From the NCBI GenBank assembly GCA_026391805.1, contig JAPLDJ010000027.1:1-64000 (forward strand): 64,000 nucleotides of DNA. Reading direction: 5' to 3'. A model generated the notes under the pieces. It searched no databases, was not told the DNA's origin, and saw nothing but the letters and a program-made list of their open reading frames with translations. A program made the translations under genes and the position numbers. Positions 58,622-64,000 of this stretch are shown one piece after another (position 1 is the stretch's first letter; each line of letters begins with the position of its first letter). This DNA comes from Bacteroidota bacterium (GTDB lineage Bacteria > Bacteroidota > Bacteroidia > Bacteroidales > FEN-979).

Positions 58622-59804
58622 CCCTTTTTACATCGGCATCGACAAGCTTTCTCAGGGTATCAGCCGGATTTTCGAACCGGTTGGTCAGCATCATCGCAGC
58701 AATGATATAGGGCTTGAACCCGGCCTGGATGTAAAGGGGAACCCGGTAACGCTCAAAGACCGAACCTGCAACTTCGCCTTCGGTGCAGGAAACGCCTGAA
58801 ATGTCGGCCGGAAGGCAGTGCATGTAAAGGGCTTTTCCTCCGTTTGTAAGTTTCATTTTCTCTTCCGTACATTCCCAATCCTTGAAGCGGGCATTGTTCG
58901 CCAGGCATTCCTTTTCAAGTCCTTTTAATCCGTCGTGATCATTTGCTCGGAGAAGTTCCGTCCGGCGCTGCATGACATGATACGGCGCCCAGCTCTTGGG
59001 ATAAACGATATCGGCATCACGGAAAGCATCCTCCATTGAATTTACAATGCGGAGATTGCCGCCGCTCTCTTTTGCCTGTTGACCGGCCAGTTCCACCACC
59101 TCTGGAATAAGTCCGTATCCTTCCGGGTAGGCAAGATCAACCTGCACCCCGAGACGGGTCATCAGCCCGATGATGCCCTGCGGAACCGAAAGTGGTTTTC
59201 CATAGCTGGGAGAGTAAGCCCAGGTCATGGCAATCTTTTTCCCTTTCAGCGCTTCAAGCGAGCCGAACTCGGTTTTCAGGTGCAGCAGGTCTGCCATCGA
59301 CTGTGTGGGATGATCTATGTCGCACTGGAGGTTGATGATCCCCGGGCGCTGCGGAAGGACGCCATCCCTGTATGCCTCGTCAAGCGCTGCGCCGACTTCG
59401 CGCATGTATGCATTGCCGGCACCCAGGAACATGTCGTCGCGGATACCGATGATATCGCTGAGGAAAGAGATCATGGCCGAGGTTTCACGGACGGTCTCGC
59501 CGTGTTCAATCTGCGACTTACCCTCGTCGAGGTCCTGGACGGCCAGTCCGAGCAGGTTCGCCGCGGATGCAAATGAAAACCGTGTTCGTGTTGAATTGTC
59601 GCGGAACTGTGAGATGGCCAGTCCTGAATCAAAGCAGCGGGATGAAATATTCTGATCACGCAGATGTTTCAGGGCTTCGGCAACAGTCAGGATCGTTTCC
59701 AGTTCACCGTAACTTTTTTCCCATGTAAGGAGAAAGTCTTTCTGGTAAAGGTTTGAAACCGTTGATTCAAGTTTTTGGAAGAAGGAATCAAAAGAATTAG
59801 CCAT
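58614..59804 (-). CDS. ygeW: Knotted carbamoyltransferase YgeW
   Basis: The protein has 396 residues. It is an aspartate/ornithine-carbamoyltransferase-fold enzyme with the carbamoyl-phosphate motif DNSTRTRFSFASAA, the HPTQ motif (CDIDHPTQSMAD) and MHCLPADI. The LDEGKSQIEHGETVRETSAMI insertion and the extra length are those of YgeW, the knotted branch. YgeW probably carries carbamoyl groups from a urate-derived ureido compound to phosphate, so that carbamate kinase can make ATP; the natural amine partner is not firmly known. No carbamate kinase gene is in the window. It lies convergent to hyuA. Confidence 0.9.
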   Translation of the reverse strand: MANSFDSFFQKLESTVSNLYQKDFLLTWEKSYGELETILTVAEALKHLRDQNISSRCFDSGLAISQFRDNSTRTRFSFASAANLLGLAVQDLDEGKSQIEHGETVRETSAMISFLSDIIGIRDDMFLGAGNAYMREVGAALDEAYRDGVLPQRPGIINLQCDIDHPTQSMADLLHLKTEFGSLEALKGKKIAMTWAYSPSYGKPLSVPQGIIGLMTRLGVQVDLAYPEGYGLIPEVVELAGQQAKESGGNLRIVNSMEDAFRDADIVYPKSWAPYHVMQRRTELLRANDHDGLKGLEKECLANNARFKDWECTEEKMKLTNGGKALYMHCLPADISGVSCTEGEVAGSVFERYRVPLYIQAGFKPYIIAAMMLTNRFENPADTLRKLVDADVKRVI

Positions 59805-59846
59805 AGTTTGTTAACTAAAATTGTTGGAATAATATCTTCAGTTTGC

Positions 59847-59923
59847 GGCGGAGTTACAAACTCCGCCGAGCATTTTCATATTAAGATTTTTTAGAGTCCT
59901 GAGCGGAATTTGCAATTCCGCTC
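59847..59923. repeat. Second pair of GCGG-type palindromes
   Basis: GGCGGAGTT-ACA-AACTCCGCC (59847-59867) and GAGCGGAATT-TGC-AATTCCGCTC (59901-59923) lie between ygeY and ygeW on the minus strand. They share stem sequence, 3-nt loop and pairing with the set at 42301-42352. Confidence 0.8.
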
Positions 59924-59949
59924 TACAACCTGTAATGTTTTTTTAAATC

Positions 59950-61137
59950 TTAAATCTGATATACCAGCGCTGCATAAAAAGCCGATGCAGCAACAAGATC
60001 GCTGACCGGCACCTTTTCATCCGGGGCATGCGCCAGAACTTCATTCCCGGGGCCGAAGCCGATGCAGGGGATCCCGTAAAATCCGTTGATCGTTACGCCA
60101 TTTGTGGAAAAAGTCCATTTATCGATCAGTGGCGCTTTGCCGAAAAGACCAGAAAAGGCTTTCCCTGCGGCCGTCACAAGCAGATGGTCCTCTTCAATTT
60201 TCCAGGTCGGGTAGTACTTTTCCATGCCGTACCGCATTCCTGTGTAAGCTGTTTCCTCATAATTGAGAACCCTGATCTCTGCATCAAAATCTTTAACGAT
60301 CTCGCGGATCTCCGCAACCGCTGATTCCTTTGTTTCTCCCCAGGTAAGCCGTCGGTCGAGGTGGATCTTTGCATAATCCGCCACGGCGCAAAGGGAAGGA
60401 CTTCCCGAAACAATTTCGGAGATGGTGACACTTCCTTTGCCGAGGAAAGGATCCGAACGCAACCGTTCATTCAGCTTTTCGATCTCCAGGCAGGCGCGTG
60501 AAGCCATGTAGATGGCGTTCCTGCCGCGTTCGGGAGCAGAGCCGTGCGAGGAAAGTCCGCGGAAACTGATTTCGATCTCCATCCTGCCGCGGTGGCCGCG
60601 ATAAATGTTCAGGTTGGTGGGTTCCGTGATGACGGCGAAATCAGGCTTTATCTTTTCCTCTTCTACCAGGTATTTCCAGCAGAGTCCGTCGCAATCTTCC
60701 TCAATGACTGTTCCTGTGAATAATATTGTGAGATCACGGTCAAATGCAAGCTCTTTCAGGATCCTTCCGGCAGTGACAAAAGCAGCCGGCCCTCCCTTCT
60801 GGTCAACGGTTCCCCGGCCATGTACATAACCATCTTTGATCTCGCCTGAAAAGGGATCGAAGCTCCAGTTGGCAGCATTTCCCACATCCACCGTATCGAT
60901 ATGGCCATCAAAAACAATCGTCTTCTGACCCTTGCCGATGCGTCCGATCACGTTGCCCAGTCCGTCAATCCTGGCTTCATCGAAACCGGCTTCCAGCATC
61001 TGGCGTACAAGTTCCTCCGCAACGGCTTTTTCACCGGTGCTCAGAGATTTGATTTGAATCAGTTTCGAAAGATTCGTGGCTGTATAACCGGCGTAGTTGT
61101 CAGCGAGTTTGTTGATCTTTTTCAGTAGTTCATCCAT
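59950..61137 (-). CDS. ygeY: YgeY-type M20 metallohydrolase
   Basis: The protein has 395 residues from the ATG at 61137 (MDELLKKINKLADN). A longer frame would add 24 residues that are only a translation of the CACAGAG repeat. M20 peptidase/deacylase features: metal ligands in VFDGHIDTVDVG, GRGTVDQKGG, the EED pair (TVIEEDCDG), ITEPTN and a C-terminal His (LAHAPDEKV). The dimerisation-domain motif is SSHGSAPERGRNA. It is typical of YgeY, whose product is linked in gut bacteria to urate and selenium-dependent purine catabolism. It probably hydrolyses an N-acyl or N-carbamoyl amino acid made by ring opening. Confidence 0.87.
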   Translation of the reverse strand: MDELLKKINKLADNYAGYTATNLSKLIQIKSLSTGEKAVAEELVRQMLEAGFDEARIDGLGNVIGRIGKGQKTIVFDGHIDTVDVGNAANWSFDPFSGEIKDGYVHGRGTVDQKGGPAAFVTAGRILKELAFDRDLTILFTGTVIEEDCDGLCWKYLVEEEKIKPDFAVITEPTNLNIYRGHRGRMEIEISFRGLSSHGSAPERGRNAIYMASRACLEIEKLNERLRSDPFLGKGSVTISEIVSGSPSLCAVADYAKIHLDRRLTWGETKESAVAEIREIVKDFDAEIRVLNYEETAYTGMRYGMEKYYPTWKIEEDHLLVTAAGKAFSGLFGKAPLIDKWTFSTNGVTINGFYGIPCIGFGPGNEVLAHAPDEKVPVSDLVAASAFYAALVYQI

Positions 61138-61150
61138 GTTATAAGATTTT

Positions 61151-61244
61151 CTTCTCTGTGAACCTCCGTGTCTTCTCTGTGTAACTCCGTGTAATATTTT
61201 TTGTTTCACAGAGGTTCACAGAGAAGGCACAGAGTTACACAGAG
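61151..61244. repeat. CACAGAG-type long hairpin repeat
   Basis: CTTCTCTGTGAACCTCCGTG... and its facing arm CACAGAGGTTCACAGAGAAG... form a long imperfect hairpin around TAATATTTTTTG, between ygeY and xdhB. It is the uninterrupted form of the repeat at 46247-46358. Confidence 0.75.
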
Positions 61245-61299
61245 TCTATAGGCTGCCTATAAACGGGAGAGTCCGCATTCTGATGCAAAATTAACTAAT

Positions 61300-63606
61300 C
61301 TATCCGATTCTCTTTTTCAATTTCTCTGATGAGAGAAGGATCACCTCATAGGTAGCAGGAAGGGTGAAATCAGGCTCCGTTTCGTGATTGCCGACGGCAG
61401 AGATGGCGTCCTTGATGGCCAGCCAGACCGAAAACGACAGCATGAACGGCGGCTCGCCAACGGCTTTGCTTTGACGGATGGTGCCGGGGTTGGGAACATC
61501 CTTCAGGATCTCCACCCGGAAATCCGCTGGAATGTCATTCACTGTAGGGATCTTGTAGGTGTCCGGGGAATGGGTTATCTGGTGGCCGGTGCTGTCCCAT
61601 TTCATTTCTTCCGTCGTACACCAGCCGACGCCCTGGATAAATCCGCCCTCAACCTGCCCCCGGTCGATCCCTTCGTTCAGCGAATCGCCGACATCATGCA
61701 CGATGTCGGTCCGGAGCAGCCGGTGCATGCCGGTCAGCGTATCAATGACCACTTCCGATACGGCCATTCCGAAGGCATAATAATAAAAAGGCGTTCCCTG
61801 TCCTTTTTCCTTGTCGAAGGAAATGCCCGGTGTCTTGTAAAAGCCGGTAGAGCTCAGGCTGACCTGCTTCAGGTAGGCTATTTTCAGGAGGTCAGGAAAA
61901 GCGATTGTACGATCCGGATTTTCCTTGTCAGAAACGACATTATTATGGAAAAGAATATTTTCTTTCCGGGACCTGTCATCCTTAGTTTTCTTCTTAAACT
62001 CAGCCACTGAAACTTCGGCAAGCCTGGACTTCAGGATATCGATTGCGTTCTTCACTGCCATCCCGTTCAGATCGCTGCCTGATGAAGCAGCCGTCGCGGA
62101 TGTATTGGGAACTTTTGATGTATTGGTGGCATTCACCCTGACCTGCCCGGTGCCTACCCCCAACTCTGCCGCAGCGATCCTGAGGATCTTGGTATGCAGC
62201 CCCTGGCCCATCTCGGTTCCCCCGTGGTTGACCAGGACGGTTCCGTCGGTATAAAGGTTCACCAATGCACCGGCCTGGTTGAGGAATGCAGTTGTAAAAG
62301 AGATCCCGAATTTGACGGGTGTCAGGGCAAGGCCTTTTTTATAGAATTCATGTTCGCGGTTGAACCGGACGATCTCTTCCCTCCGTTTGAAATATTCCGA
62401 CGAGCCGATGAGCTTGTCGTACATCATATGAAGGTGATTGTTCTTCACTTCCTGGCCATAGGGTGCCAGGTTGTTATGATCATTCCTGTAAAAATTCAGC
62501 AGACGGATCTCAGCTGCGTCTTTCTTCAGAAACCGTGCGATCCGGTCGATTGCATTTTCGATCACGGCCATGCCCTGCGGTCCGCCGAAGCCCCGGAAAG
62601 CCGTATTTGACGGGTGGTTGGTCTTCCATGCATTTCCTCTTATCAGGATATCCGGGATATAATATGCATTTTCAGCATGAAGCATGGCCCGTGAAAGGAT
62701 GGCCAGCGAAAGGTCGGCGGCAGCGCCTGCATCAGCATTCAGTTCCACCTTGTAGGCAAGGATAAGCCCGTTGTCATCAAATCCGATCTCGTATTTTGAG
62801 AGGAAGCGGTGCCGTTTCCCCGTCATCACCTGGTCGTCGTCGCGGAACAGGTGGATCTTTACCGGGCATTTCGTTGCATTGGCGAGCAATGCAGCCCAGG
62901 CGGCCACATGGTTTCCCTGTGTCTCCTTCCCGCCGAAGCCTCCACCCATGCGCCTCACCTCAACCTCAACTTCGTTTTTCGGAATGCCGAGCACCTCCGC
63001 CACAACGGCCTGGGTTTCTGCCGGGTTCTGGCTGGAAGCATGGATCATCATTTCCCTTCCTTCGCCGGAAACGGCAAGGGCCGACTGGGTTTCCAGGTAC
63101 CAGTGTTCCTGGGCGCCCGTCCTTAGTTTGCCCCTGATAACATGCGGTGCATGACTCAAAACTGCATCCGCATCCCCCCGTTCGATCTTACGTTCCACCT
63201 CGATCCGGGTGTTCTTTTCCATGGCGGTTTCAAGATCGAGAATGGCTTCCAGCGGCTGATATTCAACCTTTACAAAAGATGCTGCCTGCTGTGCTGCATC
63301 CTCATTCTCCGCTGCGATCAGCGCAACGGCCTGGCCGATGAATGTAACTTCTTCCTCTGCAAGGCAGGGCTCATCATGGATCACAGGTCCCATCTGGTTT
63401 TCGCCGGGGATGTCGCGGGCGGTCAGGATGGCATGAACTCCTTTTACCTTTAATGCTTCCTCGTAATCAATTCTGAGGATTCTTGCATGGGCATGAGGAC
63501 TGTAAACGACCTTCCCCAGGAGCAGCCGTTCATCCGCCGGGATGTCGTTGATGTAAACGGATTCGCCGGTTACATGCTTGATTGCGCTGTCGTGAGGAAG
63601 ATTCAT
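61300..63606 (-). CDS. xdhB: Xanthine dehydrogenase molybdenum subunit
   Basis: The protein has 768 residues, the usual XdhB length. Active-site signatures are intact: QEHWYLETQ (Glu, about 169), RRMGGGFGGKETQG (about 222), NTAFRGFGGPQG with the substrate Arg (about 331), GGTEMGQGLHTKI (about 462) and the catalytic Glu in KAVGEPPFML (about 714). These residues agree with true xanthine dehydrogenases that oxidise hypoxanthine and xanthine to urate. It overlaps the end of the flavin/Fe-S subunit gene by 4 nt, so the two are coupled. This is the second, and more classical, xanthine oxidase family enzyme in the cluster. Confidence 0.92.
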   Translation of the reverse strand: MNLPHDSAIKHVTGESVYINDIPADERLLLGKVVYSPHAHARILRIDYEEALKVKGVHAILTARDIPGENQMGPVIHDEPCLAEEEVTFIGQAVALIAAENEDAAQQAASFVKVEYQPLEAILDLETAMEKNTRIEVERKIERGDADAVLSHAPHVIRGKLRTGAQEHWYLETQSALAVSGEGREMMIHASSQNPAETQAVVAEVLGIPKNEVEVEVRRMGGGFGGKETQGNHVAAWAALLANATKCPVKIHLFRDDDQVMTGKRHRFLSKYEIGFDDNGLILAYKVELNADAGAAADLSLAILSRAMLHAENAYYIPDILIRGNAWKTNHPSNTAFRGFGGPQGMAVIENAIDRIARFLKKDAAEIRLLNFYRNDHNNLAPYGQEVKNNHLHMMYDKLIGSSEYFKRREEIVRFNREHEFYKKGLALTPVKFGISFTTAFLNQAGALVNLYTDGTVLVNHGGTEMGQGLHTKILRIAAAELGVGTGQVRVNATNTSKVPNTSATAASSGSDLNGMAVKNAIDILKSRLAEVSVAEFKKKTKDDRSRKENILFHNNVVSDKENPDRTIAFPDLLKIAYLKQVSLSSTGFYKTPGISFDKEKGQGTPFYYYAFGMAVSEVVIDTLTGMHRLLRTDIVHDVGDSLNEGIDRGQVEGGFIQGVGWCTTEEMKWDSTGHQITHSPDTYKIPTVNDIPADFRVEILKDVPNPGTIRQSKAVGEPPFMLSFSVWLAIKDAISAVGNHETEPDFTLPATYEVILLSSEKLKKRIG

Positions 63607-64000
63607 GAATGGGTCGTTTCCAGATAAAACTTCAACAATAAATTCGCCGAGACTGTTTTTCTGAACTCAGCTTCTGCCCGGGCATCTGATATTGGAGAAA
63701 ATTCACCGGCCAGGATTTCCATGGCCAATACTACAATTTCCCTCGACCATTCTTTTCCGGTCAGGAACTGCTCCGTTTTCATGGCACGCTTTGTCATGGC
63801 AGCCATTCCACCATATGCGATCACAATTTCAGTGACCACTCCATCCTTCAGGTTCAGCCGGAAGGCTCCAAGAACGGTCGAAATATCAAGGTCTTTCCGT
63901 TTGGATACCTTATAGGCTCCCGTTTTTATTTTTTCCTGACATTTCGGAACGGTGATCTCCGTGATCAGCTCATCCTTATGCAACCCGGTTTTCCGGTAGC
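63603..64000 (-). CDS. xdhA: Xanthine dehydrogenase FAD/Fe-S subunit, C-terminal part
   Basis: Only the last about 132 codons are in the window; the frame stays open to the right edge (reading YRKTGLHKDELITEITVP at the first visible part). This is the C-terminal region of the FAD-binding domain (YRKTG ... IVIAYGGMAAMTKRAMKTEQFLTGKEW ... EFRKTVSANLLLKFYLE). In the XdhA type, the [2Fe-2S] and FAD-binding parts precede it. A TTG at 63983 could be mistaken for a start, but the frame continues upstream. Its stop overlaps the xdhB start (ATGA). Confidence 0.88.
   Translation of the reverse strand, partial: YRKTGLHKDELITEITVPKCQEKIKTGAYKVSKRKDLDISTVLGAFRLNLKDGVVTEIVIAYGGMAAMTKRAMKTEQFLTGKEWSREIVVLAMEILAGEFSPISDARAEAEFRKTVSANLLLKFYLETTHS

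Noticed and set aside
61138-61209. N-terminal extension of YgeY (24 residues)
   Set aside because: These codons are translated from the CACAGAG repeat and are absent from the family; the ATG at 61137 fits the YgeY start.

Overview
The window looks like a piece of a Bacteroidota chromosome, probably an uncultivated Bacteroidales- or Marinilabiliales-like organism. The reasons are Bacteroidota-type promoters (TTG or TTTG, about 20 nt, then TAnnTTTG), type IX secretion C-terminal sorting domains, DUF3575/DUF4136-type envelope proteins, two-component-regulator-type propellers, and intergenic regions packed with long palindromic repeats. I saw no rRNA, tRNA, transposase gene or CRISPR array.

Layout. 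1-4.2 kb: surface or secreted proteins on the minus strand (beta-helix protein cut by the window edge, jelly-roll/PKD membrane protein). 4.4-5.1 kb: a HicAB toxin-antitoxin pair. 5.2-9.3 kb: a respiratory operon of cytochrome b, Rieske protein and an octaheme TPR cytochrome c. 9.4-13.3 kb: arylsulfatase with a small secreted partner and a short CDF metal transporter. 13.6-18.3 kb: a 1551-residue propeller sensor fused to an adenylate cyclase. 18.4-29.3 kb: envelope genes (START protein, KAS III, outer-membrane barrels, DUF4136 lipoprotein, three Omp85-like barrels, a sulfotransferase) separated by MITE-like repeats. 29.7-31.7 kb: a C39-like peptidase and a polytopic membrane protein bracketed by inverted GACTG arrays. 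31.9-42.3 kb: two nearly identical small sorting-signal proteins around a 2465-residue T9SS giant, then another T9SS protein. 42.4-46.2 kb: a BNR-repeat propeller and a LolA-like protein.

46.4-64.0 kb is the most coherent block: an anaerobic purine (guanine/xanthine/urate) breakdown cluster like the E. coli yge/ygf region. On the minus strand lies guanine deaminase. A plus-strand operon follows: ygfK, two fold-type-II PLP enzymes, a fused FAD-less XdhD-like molybdoenzyme, ssnA and hyuA. A convergent minus-strand group completes it: ygeW, ygeY, xdhB and xdhA (cut by the window end). Inferred flow: guanine to xanthine (GuaD); xanthine/urate redox (XdhAB and XdhD-like with YgfK); ring opening and hydrolysis (SsnA, HyuA, YgeY); carbamoyl transfer (YgeW); amino-acid-type ammonia elimination by the two PLP enzymes, which occupy the place of YgeX.

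The intergenic DNA has its own structure: three MITE-like elements with matching ends, a 20-bp palindrome nested inside other repeats, pairs of GCGG-type hairpins between convergent genes, two separate 4 x 11-bp direct-repeat arrays, and a 16-bp palindrome shared by two promoter regions.
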